From Pholiota molesta (taxonomy: Eukaryota; Basidiomycota; Agaricomycetes; Agaricales; Strophariaceae), in assembly GCA_014925825.1 (NCBI GenBank), contig JACGCK010000121.1, positions 1 to 64,000 on the forward strand: a stretch of 64,000 nt of DNA. Reading direction: 5' to 3'. The position numbers and the translations under genes were made by a program. Of the stretch, positions 1 through 11,386 are shown piece by piece (positions within the stretch are counted from its first letter, which is position 1; every line of letters begins with the position of its first letter). Below the pieces are notes generated by a model. It made no database searches. It saw nothing but the letters and a program-made list of their open reading frames with translations, and was not told the DNA's origin.

Positions 1-365
1 CATGATCGCAGACTTATCGCAGACGCACTCATAGTTTTGCCATTGGAATCCTTTTCAACGTGCTGCACATTTTTTAAATAAGGAGAAATAGTGAGGATTG
101 GTGAACAAGAGATAATAATATCAATAACTGGAATTTTTACTATGAGACAATGTCTAACCACAAGATAAGGCTACAAGATCATTGGAAATGGAGGGAGATA
201 GCAATATGATTAACAAACAGGAGATAAAGTATCATGTATGGTACAGACAAGAGAGGATGAGATTCTAATATGCCAGTGGATTATACTCCAAAGTTGGCAG
301 GAATGCCAGAAAGATTATGGAAGTTTGATTTGGAGGTGGGTGAAGGAAATTGAGATTCATGAATC

Positions 366-1339
366 TCATAGTTCGGGACGTTCAACAATAGTATAGTTAT
401 AGTAGTCATAGAAAGCTTGAGAATCTGGCATAGAAACAAATTCTTGCCTATACCAAAGTCTATGTCACTGGATGGTTTGGAAACTGACAGAGGAATGGAA
501 ACTTACCCTTGCAAATCTGAGTAACTAGGACCTGCAGTTGGTGCCTGAGACTGCACTGGACTTGGCTGCTGACTTGGCTGCTGCCAGTGACTCGGAGAAG
601 CAAAGAGAAGAAGGTGTGCATAGCGTGGGTCTTCATGTAGGGATGGCACTGCGTTAAAATGTGATCTGATGCGAGCAAGCAAATCAGCCTTGATCCCAGT
701 AGTGAATAGCCCAAGGGCATATGCAAGATCGCGTAGTTTGACTTTGTCCATGTCCTCGATTCGGCCCGCGAAATTCGCGCTGGTATCCCGCCGTTCTCGC
801 TGCTGCTGCCTTGCTGCAAGCAAATCAGGTCGACGTTCAAGGTCAAGTTCTTTTTGGTGCAACTTTTGTTGCTCTGCTGGTTTCCGATCTAGCCTTTTCT
901 GTCTTTTATTGGGATTGAGTCGGACTGTCTCTTGATGTTTGGGACGCGGCGAATGCCTGTCCTGGCCGTCACTATCTAAATTAACATGCCGGTGAAAAAG
1001 ATCTTCCAGCTTTTTAACCCGAGCCTTCAGGTCAGCGATTTCAGCCAGATGATTTGTACATGTTTCGGGAGACTTGGAATCCACTTTTTGGTGTGAGCCG
1101 AGCGGAAGAGAGAATGATATGATGGGGTTAGTTGGATATGATGGCGCTTGGGGTGGTTGCAAATGGTTCATGACCAGAGGTATGTGATCGTCATGGAGTT
1201 CAGATGGTGGATGTTGATCCGAGCTCGTAGTAATTTCTGCAGGTGTCAACGCCATGGCGTTCAACTTCAAGGGAGTCATGGTTGAAAAGATAAATGTGTT
1301 TACCGTGACAATGTAACGGATCAGCGTAATGACCATCAT
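366..1339 (-). CDS. SAP-motif protein, two exons, function unknown
   Basis: Modelled as exon 507-1339 joined to exon 366-447 across a 59-nt intron (donor GTAAGT, acceptor TATAG), giving about 304 residues. The join rests on the second exon reading well (EFVSMPDSQAFYDYYNY) to a stop in frame. The N-terminal third is Pro/Ser-rich. A short coiled coil with heptad Leu (AEIADLKARVKKLEDLF) follows, then a very basic Gln/Arg/Glu-rich stretch. Near residues 200-230 is a SAP-like helix-turn-helix (KLRDLAYALGLFTTGIKADLLARI), a motif usually tied to DNA or RNA binding. The C-terminus is Gln/Pro-rich. This suggests a nuclear or nucleic-acid-binding protein, but I recognise no named family. The first Met at 1339 is uncertain; the internal Met of MALTPAEI, or an upstream intron, is possible. 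Confidence 0.6.
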
Positions 1340-1716
1340 TCTGGGGTCTAAGAAGTCAAATTAAGTTTCTTGAGCCTCACCGTCTTCACTACTTGAATTA
1401 TCATGCCTTTGTTGTTGTCTCTCGGATTCTGAGGACATAGATATTATACTCATTAAGCATTACACAAAGATATCTATCTTCAAAAGACTGACTTGTTGAG
1501 CAGAGACCCTCTGCGAGATGCATGCATCGCGTTAGGAATTTCAATTCCAAAACTTCAAACCTAGACCAACTACGAGGTTCTTTGGTAAACTACTGCTAGG
1601 CTTTTTCACTCTTCCTGGAATCTTTTACCTTCTGAAAATACCTTCGTTGTGTGGGCTCCAGAGTGTTTCGTCGATTTTATTGACCAGTTATCGTGAGCGA
1701 ACGGACTTCATCTTGT

Positions 1717-1796
1717 ACGGACTCAAACGGACTTGAACGGACTTGTACGGACTCGAACAGACTCGAACGGACTCGAACGGACTCGAACGTACTTGT
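1717..1796. repeat. Tandem decamer repeat (ACGGACTYGA-type), 8 units
   Basis: Eight consecutive 10-bp units with consensus ACGGACTCGA or ACGGACTTGA run from 1717 to 1796. Looser copies sit just upstream (GAGCGAACGGACTTCA) and downstream (1855-1885, GGACGGACTCG and AACGGACGAC). The period is 10 bp, about one helical turn, and there is no open frame through it. It lies in non-coding DNA about 370 bp upstream of the SAP-motif gene start. Confidence 0.85.
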
Positions 1797-3357
1797 ACCC
1801 GACTATCCTAATTAAAGAGTACTTCGTAGGTTTTCCTGATCAATCACTTTGAGGACGGACTCGTAGTGGAATCGTAAACGGACGACTTAATATTGTGAAC
1901 GGGCAATCATATCTGAATGGACTATCAATATCATATTGTAATGTAGTCAATTTTATTACTTACTTTATTTACGTGGGTACCAAAGAGTATTTATGAGCGG
2001 ATAGTGCCTGAGCTGGAAATCAGGTAAGTAAAGTGTTGAATGAACGGCGACAAGCCTGTGTAAAAAAAAACTCACCAGCCAGGCACCTGTAGGTCAGCCA
2101 GCAGAGTCTATCCCACATGGCCAGCGGCAACGACACTCGCATTCACAGGCACCACTTGATCGTTTGAGCTCGTACATACGAGGCGCTACTCATAGTGTGG
2201 CAGGACTCGAGCTCGTATATGTTCGGCGTGTCCTGGAAGTTCGGCATGTTAATAGTCAGCATCATGTATAGAAACAAATAAGATCGAGACAAAAGGCGAG
2301 CCCAGGCGTGAGCTCAAGCCGCCTGCGAATCAAACGACTCACTCAGCTATATCCTAGCACGCTGGCGCCTCGTTGCATTCTTGAAGTTCGGCATAACACA
2401 TCCTGGCTTTTGCTAAGAATCTATGAGATGGGATGTATCAGTAAATAACGTTGGCGGTAGTGCGAGCTAAGCCTGAACCTGTAAGAGAGGCAGAATGGGT
2501 TAGAATGGCATATCAAGAAAATTAAGCAGACGACGAGCCCAGGAGTGAGCTCAAGCCGTCTGAAATTTGAGGGCTTACTGAGCTATACTCCTGAGCACGT
2601 CGGCATGGTGCCTCGTCGCAGCCTTGAAGCGCGTCTGGTACGCGTCTGGGGTGCGCTGTGTTTGTTCTACTGATCGAGGTTGGTATCGAATGGGCATGAA
2701 CGAGCGATCGAAGCTCGAGCTTTGCTCGAGCTCCAGCCTATACTACAAGCAATCAGTGAACTGTTTAGGCGCCAGTGCATGATTGGGTTGAACAAGCTTA
2801 CTGGAAACAGTCCCGAAATCGGGGTTGTATTGACGGTTGAAATCGGGTTGCTGGAAGAGGAAGGAGAGGCCGCAGCAGGTAGGAGATCGGATTGGACGAG
2901 CACCAGAGGGACAGGGCAGAGGCCAGGAGACGCCCACGTGCGGCGCTAATGCGTTATCTCTTGGAAGTCAGATCTACACGTAGATATTAATCATATCGTT
3001 CAATGTTTAAAATAATTATGAGAACTTACCGAAAAGTACATCCGTCTCTACGTGGCGAACTGGGCCGCCATCTGCGCTCACATACGTGCACTTCGTCGTG
3101 CTCGTCGCGCGGCTCGAGCATAACACCAGAGCTTGCCATCGTCAGCCTTGGCGAAGTCCGGGAGGTGCCTCGAGAGTGGATTTGACATCTACATAAACAC
3201 ATGCGTCATTCAACAACCAGATTTAGCGCCGAGCAGGTTTGGTACTCACCAGGGTTCAATTTTGAGATACGGATATCGATGTGTTCGTAGAGGGCATGTG
3301 CATAGTAGCTACCAGTGCGAGAGGCAGCACACCTACAGGCGGCGGTGAGCGCGGCAT
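1797..3357. other. No confident gene; degenerate repeats and splice-like signals
   Basis: I see no gene I can support here. Two diverged direct copies of about 105 bp (2296-2400 and 2533-2637) share the cores CGAGCCCAGG.GTGAGCTCAAGCCG and TGAGCTATA..CCT. On the minus strand there are good splice signals: a GTGAGT donor near 3250, an acceptor at about 3190, a GTAAGT donor near 3028 and a TAG acceptor near 2972. Short coding-like stretches lie between them, but no single frame passes through all of them, so a decayed minus-strand gene is possible and unproven. Confidence 0.4.
2296..2637. repeat. Two diverged ~105-bp direct repeats
   Basis: Copy A (2296-2400) and copy B (2533-2637) align over their length: the GAGCCCAGG box, GTGAGCTCAAGCCG, GAGCTATA, then GC(A/C)CG and GCCTCGT, ending in CTTGAAG. 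They are 237 bp apart. The similarity is partial and the unit has no coding frame. They could be remnants of a short dispersed element. Confidence 0.55.
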
Positions 3358-3692
3358 TTGCTGTACATTGGAGTTAGAATCAGCTATGCGCCGCACGACC
3401 GCGAGGATGTGCCGCCGACGCCTGTTATTCTTGAGGCGGTAGGCGAGCTGAGCGACGAGAAAGCGGAATCAGAAGGACACAGAAAGAGTTCCGACAGCTC
3501 GAGTGAGGGTGGTCTCATGTATTCGAAGACGAGAAGATGGCGGAGCAAGGGAGCGTGGCTGAGGAAAGGCAGGTGCGGACGAGAAAGCCGTCGATGGTGG
3601 AAACTGCAAGCCGCTCTAGCACACCGAGCGGCGGGGATGAAGACGACCGTGACTTTATCTTCATGGACACCGAGACGGACGATGATTCGTGA
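3358..3692 (+). pseudogene. Possible 3' end of a decayed gene (acidic C-terminus)
   Basis: Two plus-strand frames look coding but do not join. The first, from about 3385, is Glu/Ser-rich (DREDVPPTPVILEAVGELSD). The second runs from about 3515 to a TGA at 3690-3692 and ends in a typical acidic tail (DDRDFIFMDTETDDDS). The upstream part of the second frame is closed by a stop, and I find no intron that links the two. It may be a gene remnant broken by a frameshift. No family is recognised. Confidence 0.25.
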
Positions 3693-3754
3693 AGAAGCGA
3701 ACGGCGGAGAGGATGGTGGCGAGGTTTGAGGTGATGATGACGAGGAGGCAGTAT

Positions 3755-4066
3755 CATGCCGATGTGACGGCGTTGTAACTTACATTGTAACGATCACAAC
3801 CGCTACAACGGATTTCGGGAATTTCCGACTGCTGTTGAAATACTCAGAAGGTCGTTGGGACGGAGTTCGAACGAAGTCATGCCGATGTCACGTTGTTGCA
3901 GATGTCGTTGTAACGATCACACCGTTACATCAACTTTCGGGAATTTTCGATTGACGTTGAAAGGTTGCTGGGGCGGAGTTCGAACAAAGTCATGTCGATG
4001 TGACGGCGTTGCAGATGCCATTGTAACGATCACACCGTTACAACGGATTTCGGAAATTTCCGACAG
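3755..4066. promoter_or_regulatory. Tandem 112-124 bp promoter repeats with palindromes
   Basis: Units begin at 3755, 3879 and 3991 (CATGYCGATGTSACG), giving two full copies and one partial, and end about 110 bp before the AMPK-beta start codon. Each carries an inverted repeat TTGTAACG-N7/8-CGTTACAA (3785-3808, 3908-3930, 4021-4043), perfect in the last copy. Each also has a GGAAATTTCC-type palindrome; the 14-bp TCGGAAATTTCCGA at 4050-4063 is perfect. A GTTCGAAC palindrome lies at 3865-3872 and 3978-3985. The position and repeated dyads suggest binding sites for dimeric transcription factors on the gene downstream. This is inference. Confidence 0.6.
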
Positions 4067-4173
4067 ATGAGGGGGGCTTATCTTGGAAGGACAACAAGGG
4101 ACAACAAGTGCAGAGGTCGCTGATTTGCTTTTCTACTGCTGATCCACCTGCTCCACCCGCCCCATCCCCAGCC

Positions 4174-7100
4174 ATGGGCAACTCCGCCTCCTCCGCTGCC
4201 AGCAATCGCCCGCCACCGTCGCAGGCCCAGCAAGCGCTCCTTCTAGCTGCCCAGGGCCAGTCGACGGTCGCTGCCGCAGCCAGTACCAGCACCAACACCC
4301 AGACGAGCTCGCCCGCAAGGGTGCGCACCCCATCGATCTCCCCGGGGCCAGGGAACCCCCATCGCTCGCTGCGCTCCAAGAAGCGCAGTCTCGAGCTTCC
4401 CGACCTCGCCTCCCTCTCACTCACGCCCGCCGCAGCACCCTACGGTGCGGCCTCCGTCGCGGGGCGCGCCCAGGCGCCCCAGACGAAGACCGCATCGATC
4501 CCCATCCCCGTCTCGCCCCAGGCCCACAACCCGTTTAACCACTACCAGCACGCGAACGATCTCGAGCCCGTGCAGCGCACGACTATCATTCTCCCCAGCA
4601 CCACCGATATGCGACGCGATCTGGCTGCCGCCGCCATGCACTACCCCCAGCCGCCATCCACACACCAACCGTTCCCATCCCCATTCCCATCCGCGCGGCG
4701 CGGCCATCGTGATGAGCGACAGGAACGAGAACGGCAGGAGCGACAGGAGCGACAGGACAGGCAGGACCGCCTGGACAGGGAAAAGCAGGAGCGACAGGAT
4801 CGCATCGCCCGCGATCAGTACCAGCGCGATCATCCTCAGCAAAAATCATACAGGTCCCAGCAGCAGACGGGTGCCCCCCGTGGACGTCAGCAGCCGCCCT
4901 CCGCGCAACATCAGGCGCAGGTGCAGCGCATCCAGGAGCTGTATGACCGCAGCCTCGAACCACCCGCGCCGCCGTCGAGCCCTGCTGAGCCCAGCCACGC
5001 GCAGAGACCGTCCCGTCGCCAGGAAGTCGTTCGCTCATCTATCCCCATCCTGCTTGGCAAGAAGACGAAGCCGCCGCCGCCTGTCGAGGAAGTCAAGAAC
5101 ACCCTCGTCGAGGAGCCCATCCTCGAAGCCGTTCCGATTAAGATCACATGGAAGGGCGGCGGCTTGGAAGTCATCCTTGCCCGAGCAGGCGACGACGATT
5201 GGAAGGGGCGCCAACCCATGCAACGAGAGTGAGTGATTCACTTACTTTTGTTTTCTTGATCCTTTCTCGTTTGCTCTTCTGTATCAGAGAGATGTCCTTG
5301 TACTGCCAGAGTTTAACATCTGATTTGAGTGGATCACTCACTGTCGATGTCAGCTATGGCCAATGGATATTGACCTCTTCTGCCCAGTCTCTGCCATAGA
5401 ACTGAACAAGAACTGGTGTCTTCTCTCATCTTTTGTCTTTTTTCTGCTCACCTACTCCATCTATCTCACTCCCTGGAATGGTAGCCCACTGGCCTTCCAT
5501 ACTTCCATTTCAAAACCACTTACCATCTTATGGCTCTTGCAGTACATTCTGTCTCCTGAGCCCACCTTAGCTTTGACAAAGGCAGTTGGGTTTCTATATA
5601 CATCTTGGTATTTTGTGCTGCAGTGTCTGATTTGGTTTTTGGTTTAATGGGATTGCGATTGATTTAGTACATACCTTCACGATGCGCGGAGTAACCTGAA
5701 CCCCTTTTGTTTTCTTCATCAACTCTTTCCAGTGAACGAACTAAGCTGATCTGACCTACTTTGTTCATAGAAGCCCTGAATCGAACGTCTGGTCGGTGAC
5801 CGTCGACCTCCTTCCAGGAACACATCATGTTCGTTTCCTCGTCGATGGTATCTGGCGCGTCGCAGACGATCTTCCAGCTGCCGTTGATGACCAAGGTTCT
5901 CTCGCCAACTATGTTGCCGTCCCACTAGCCACCACTGCTGCGGCCGCTGCTGCTGCTGCCTCGGCCGCCACCACGCCTGGCGCTCTCACACCCGTCATCG
6001 CTCCTGCTCCCCCTCCCCCTGCCCTCAATCTCCCTCCTCCGCCGCTTAAGCACCTTGTGCCCGGCCACAGCTTCTGGTCCGCTGAATCCTCCGCGGACGG
6101 CGACGATGACGATCGTCCTCGTAAAATCGACATTAAGAACCACCCCTATGCAAGCCCCGCTGCCGTCGCGTACATCCAGGCGACATGGACAGACGTCCTC
6201 CCGCCCGAGCTCATCGAGGCGGCGAAGGAGGAGGAGGCTTATCTCAACGCGTCTGCGGGCCAGTACGACGGCCACGGCAGCACGCGCGTTACCGGCTTCG
6301 TTCCTGCGCCTAATATCCCCCCTGCGCCTGGCCTGCCGCGCCATCTAGACAAACTCATCTTGAACTCGAAGGTGGGCGAGCAGAAGGCGGCGGCGAGCAG
6401 TGGCGGGAGCAATGCCGGCGGCAGCAGCCCGCGCCGGGGCAGCAAGAAGGACGCGGCCGCCCTCGGGGGCGTTGGGAGCGGCCAGGCGGGCGGGAAGCGC
6501 GAGCGCAGGGACCGCGAGAGGGACCGCGAGGAGCGGCGGGACCGAGAGCGCGGCGAGCGTGCGACGCGCAGCCGCCGCGGGAACCTGCCGCCCGCGCCGC
6601 CGCCGAGCGAGACGGGCGACGACGATTACTACGAGTACCCGCGCCCGCGACGCAGAGCCCGTACATGCCCGCGCAGCTGCTGAAGCTGCACACCGCGCCG
6701 ATGAACACCGCCGCCGCGATCCAGGCGAACCTCGCGGGGCCGTCGTACGCCGCGGGGGGCGGGCAGAGCAGCTCGCTGCCCACGGGCACGTCGGCGGGGT
6801 ACGCCGGCGCGGGGGGCGTGTCCGCGAGCTCGTCGGGCGGGGCGCTGGCGGCCGGCGCGGGCTCGGGCAGCACGTCGGCGGCGACGTCGACGGCGCCGAG
6901 CGGGACGAACACGCCGCAGCAGGCGTCCACGGGGGGCTCGGGCACGCCGACGGGCCCGCTGTCGCCGCACCAGACGCCGCCGAAGGGCGTCCCGCAGTGG
7001 GGCGTCATCCAGGCGCGCACGCCGGGCGCCGGGCAGCAGACCTCGCCGCCCATCACCCGGCGCGAGCAGGTCGTGGGCGGCGGCGTCGGGGGTGGGGGTG

Positions 7101-7946
7101 GTGGGGGGTACACGGCGCCGTTCGCGAGCCAGGGCTTTGCGGGCCCGGGCTTTGGCCAGGTGGCGGGTTACACGGCGCCTGCGATGGAGCGCACAGCGCT
7201 GAGTGGCTCGCGCGCGATCACGCTGGACGATGCGAATATGCCGCCGCTGACGGACGACAACAGCGTGCTGCCGGTCCCGAGCCATGTCGTCCTGCACCAT
7301 TTGTGTACGAGTGCGATACGGAACGGGGTGTTGGCTGTGGCCAACACGACGAGGTATAGAAAGAAGGTGGGTTTTTTTGTTTTTTTTTTTGTTTTTGTCT
7401 GTCTGGCTTTCTTTGTGTTTTTCGTTTTTCGTGGAGTTGTTCGGATTTTTGGGACTTGATTCTTTGGTGGTCGCTTTTTTGTGGTGGTGATTTGTGGTGA
7501 TGAGGAAGAGGATGATAACAGGGGCCGTCGTCGTCCTCGTTGTCGCGACAGTCAAGAGATCGTGGCTAATCGATGGCTTGTGGATGGTTGGAATAATTTG
7601 GGGCCACGACGCGCTTGATTGTTCGCTCGGTCCCTGTGTCCGTCAGTCAGGGTTTGGCTTGAGGTTGGGCCGTGGATAATGATGGCCCATTTCCATGGAA
7701 GGTGGATATATATGTTGTCACGGTTGGAATTCTGGACGGGTGAATGCCGAGGCAGTGAAGATTTGGTTTGGATGAGCTGGCTCGAAGCGATGTTGATATT
7801 TTTTTTTCTCCCTCCCATCAACGGGCCACAAATTCCCTTTTTCTTCTCATTTTTTTTATGAATGAATTTTCAGTTTGGTGATATTGTTACTGACTTCTTT
7901 TTTTCTCCTCCAGTATCTAACCACCATCTACTACAAGCCGACCTAG
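4174..7946 (+). CDS. SNF1/AMPK complex beta subunit (Sip2/Gal83 family)
   Basis: Regulatory scaffold of the AMPK/SNF1 kinase, which joins the catalytic alpha and gamma subunits and senses glycogen and energy state. Exons are 4174-5228, 5771-7366 and 7914-7946; the two introns are unusually long (542 and 547 nt). The start at 4174 was chosen because it gives MGNS, an N-myristoylation signal typical of this family. About 320 disordered residues with an Arg/Gln/Glu-rich segment come first. A CBM48 glycogen-binding domain follows (VPIKITWKGGG...DDWKGRQPM | SNVWSVTVDLLPG...FLVDGIWR). Then come a long Ala/Gly/Ser-rich insert and the C-terminal ASC domain (SPYMPAQLL, PSHVVLHHL, RYRKK | YLTTIYYKPT). 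The frame breaks near 6636-6655, and one extra C in the CCC at 6638-6640 would reopen it (about 894 residues). This is probably a sequence error, since both sides are conserved. Confidence 0.9.
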
Positions 7947-9247
7947 AGATCTGCGGTCCAAATCATGACCTCGCCGCCGTTCTTGCAAGCTACCCAGCGT
8001 TCATGTAAACCCGTTTCGACATCCTCTCTCTTTCTATCCTCCAACCCCATATTCTGGCCCCAAAACCCTACCCAGCAGCAATTCATACCCCAACGACTGC
8101 CTTCTCTCCCCTTCTACCTCCTTTCAACGCCGCGCTTCTCTTCTGCCTTATTTCGATACCTCTGTTTGGACGCGCGATCCCACATCCTTGATTGTGCAGA
8201 CCTTCCCGACTTCCAAGCCCCCCTCACCCATACACAGGCGGATAAATCGCCGATTCACCGATATGTTTACTAGACAAGAGGAGTGGTCAAGTGCCACGAA
8301 AAAAACCGCCTAGATGATTTGGATAATCCTTTCTCTTTCCGTGGCTTGCTGGCATTCTCCCTTCCAGCGACTGCGGGCCCCACACCGGATCTTTTTGTTG
8401 TTGTAACAGTATTGTATGCGTGCTTCAGTGTAAGTGGCTCGCCTCAGGGGCTGGCAAGGTTTTCTGGCTCCTTTATATTTCTTGATCACATGTTTACTGC
8501 TTCATTTTCTCTGATCTTTCTCGTTCTGCATAAATTTCTATCTCTCGCCTCTTTTTGCTTTATCTTTTTACCCTCCCATACACCTTGCCTAACCCATAAA
8601 TTCTGTCTTACTATTTCTCGTGGATACATACAACTTCAATTTTAACGTACACTCTGCTTTCCCTCCAACATCTCCTTTTTTTTACATTCTCCGCATCTCG
8701 CTCTTCCTTCCAAAACTTCCTTCATCAGATATATCCTTCTTCCCACCTTTCTGCTTTTGTTTGCCGTGTTTTAGTTCTCTCGATATCTCATGTTCTCGTT
8801 GTTTGTTGCCGCAACTGCTATCGAAATACAAAAGTCTGCTGTATGCTGTAACTGTCGAATGTTCTCAGAAATTTTAGGAAGAAAGTTGGGAGAAAGTCGT
8901 TATCCCAATCGAAGACGAATTCGCGTCTGAATCCCCTGAAGTGACGTGACGCGACGCGATTACTCACGGTTGCCTAATCACAGGTCTAAATGGCAAATGC
9001 CGTGTAGCCCTCTTTAATGACAGTTTCTATGAATCCAAAGTTGACATTGGCGTTCTCACTCTCTAATCTGGGCAGTCTCTTATTTAACAGTGAGTAAAGC
9101 CTTGATGTAATCGGTATCACGCGGCCAGGACTGAATATCCAGTGAATCGTTATTGTTGCAGGATTGCTTGAGGATTAGCGCAGAGAGTTCAAAGTTCAAC
9201 CACTACGGGCTGTTTCTGATTGTGTTGCCAGTCGAACAACATTGAAA
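7947..9247. other. Intergenic, pyrimidine-rich; no gene seen
   Basis: From about 7970 to 8880 the plus strand is strongly C/T-rich with long T runs. Open frames here are short, low in complexity and lack splice or start context. It probably holds the 3' UTR of the AMPK-beta gene and the promoter of the M64 peptidase gene. Confidence 0.6.
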
Positions 9248-11386
9248 ATGCTCCTTGCATATTCCTTGATATTCTCCTTATTCATTCACGGTGAATTTTC
9301 CAGGAGTTTTGTTTGAAGCGTATTATTGATCATTGTAATCCCGCAGGATATGCTGCTGAACATGCCAAAAATCTCTTTGGATGGAGCTCTTGCGAAAGCG
9401 GTCATCGTCTAAACCATCAAGGAGTATGCGACAAGCAACATCGCATCAACTTCAATGTGCAAGCGGGCCATGACAATGACCTAGCTTTCGACAGCCAAGT
9501 AACGGCCTCCCCTCCTCCTTTGGAAATAGTACCCCTTCTCATCTCGGGGCCGTCCTCCAACCGTGTCGATTTCGTATTCTTTTCGGACGGCTGTAAGACT
9601 CATCAAACTATTCATTAAAAATGTAACCGACCATCGAATGTAGACACCCCGCAAGAACGCGAAAAGTTTGTTAGTGATGCTCTCCGGCTCGCTGAAGACG
9701 TCACCAAAAATCAAACATTCAACACAGTGCAACCTCTCCTTAACTTTTGGGCAGCATTTTCCCCGAGCAAAGAAGTATGTGACGTTTAAGATATCATCGA
9801 GATCCTCTCTGATGGATCTCTTCTGTTGATAGAGCGGAATTGGCGTTGGTGGTGTTCCAAAGGAGTGCGTAGTCTCGTCGAATCCATAGTGAACTTTTCT
9901 CATCCTCGTTTTATTTTAGCACGCCTTTTGGACTGTATCGGGATGGGACCGAACTGAGAGGTGTATACTATGAACATCCGGAAGTTGGCAAAGCTGCTTG
10001 TGACGCGATGGGAGACCAATGCGATTATCCTATCTTACTAGGCGCGTTTCAATGAAGAGCTGCAATTTAAAGAAACATGATTTAACAAATGTTTGGACAG
10101 GCAACGACCCACTCTATGGTGGTGAGTTCTGTTGGTTTGTTTCAGGCCCGAATTTTCGAATAACTTGTACCGTTGATCAGGTCTTGGAGGGCAATTCACG
10201 TATGTTCGCTACTTATTTCAAACTTTCGAAAAATTTGACTCAATCCAATAGAGTCATCACTGCATCCATTCTGAACGGCCCTCTCGTCCTCCGCCATGAA
10301 CTTGGACATTCAATTCTCGATGTTGGTGAAGAATACGATGGTGGATTTGCGTATTTTGGTCGAAACGCTGCACATGATACTCAGGCTGTTGCATGGAAGC
10401 AATGGTTGTCGGATCCTTTTAGGGTTGATGCCACTGGTGGACCACACGTCGAACGCTCGGTAATGGCGATGCAAGCCTATCCATGGACCTTACTCAACAC
10501 CAGCACTCCTTGGGCAATCAACTTTACATCTTCTGGTGCATATTCTCGATACTCATTACAATTCTCCTTGTCTGGATTGCCACACAAGCAAGATTTGCGC
10601 GTTACCTTGGACGATGTTGATCTTCGATGGGTACCTAGGCCCGATATTGGAATGGACCGATGGTTCTATAACTTCCATTTTACAGAGCCATTAACTCCCG
10701 GACAACACCAACTTAAGTTTACTCTTCTAAATGGTGATAAACAAGGGTCAGCTCAGTTGTGCAGCACCGAAGTACTTGAATTTGGAACTGAAGAGGAGTA
10801 AGTTTATTGTGAAACTTTTGCATACCTACCTAAAACTTGTAATAGGTTCGTTTCTGAGCCGGGATTCTACAGCTTATATCCGACGTAAGTCTTTTTGCCT
10901 ATGGACATTCTCGAGGGGATTCAACCATTTATTTGACTTGACAGATATTCAGAAAAGAACGAGACCAGTTACCGCCCTACCAACGAAGATTGTCTCATGA
11001 GGGCCGTCGCAACCCCCAACTTCTGTAAAGTCTGCTTGGAAACTCTATGGCTCCATCTTCTCAATGGGGTGTCCTTCGTCGACTCTATCGAAGAAAGCTG
11101 CGAGAAGTCGCAAGCCGTCACTTTCAAAGTCCTCTCCCTCAATCTTCTGCCTCTGGCCCACCTTCGCAAAGTGCCTGTTGTTCCTAAAGAGGCTTATTCT
11201 ATTATCTGGAAGAAGGATGGAGATCTGCTATCCGATTTTACTAATAAAACGCGGATACAAATCGATGCTGGTAATTCGGTCGGCGAATATATTGTGCACG
11301 TCAAGTTTTTTACGGAAGAAATCAGGCTGGAGACTTCGAGAACGGAGACATACGCGTCCCATATAGTTCGAGATGTATGTAAATGA
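9248..11386 (+). CDS. Secreted M64-family (IgA-peptidase-like) zinc metallopeptidase
   Basis: Predicted secreted metallopeptidase of the M64 family; its natural substrate in fungi is unknown to me. Ten exons join in frame to 546 residues: 9248-9290, 9347-9592, 9644-9774, 9833-9864, 9920-10041, 10101-10121, 10181-10199, 10252-10797, 10846-10884 and 10945-11386. Exon 1 encodes a hydrophobic leader (MLLAYSLIFSLFIHG), read as a signal peptide. The family pattern is visible: VDFVFFSDGYT near the N-terminus, PFGLYRDGTELRGVYY, NDPLYGGLGGQF, then the zinc site HELGHS followed by VGEEYDGG (HExxH with downstream GEE) near residue 220. The C-terminal half is a beta-rich domain with several Cys and an N-glycosylation-type NET. 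Two exons are only 21 and 19 nt. The intron at 10042-10100 needs a GC donor (G|GCGCGT). Confidence 0.85.

Noticed and set aside
5363..5647. 94-codon open frame in the first AMPK beta intron
   Set aside because: Hydrophobic, low in codon bias, no homology pattern. The flanking splice sites join the glycogen-binding domain precisely.
6635..6655. 21-nt GT..AG stretch in AMPK beta as an intron that explains the frame change
   Set aside because: Below any realistic intron size, and it leaves the frame unchanged. A missing C explains the break better.
6355..7555. Long opposite-strand and third-frame open readings over the GC-rich AMPK beta exon
   Set aside because: Typical shadows of GC-rich coding DNA. 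They are Arg/Pro/Ala-rich and have no domain.
8283..8877. Two open frames in the C/T-rich region after AMPK beta
   Set aside because: Composition follows the pyrimidine bias (Phe/Leu/Ser). No start context, intron chain or domain.
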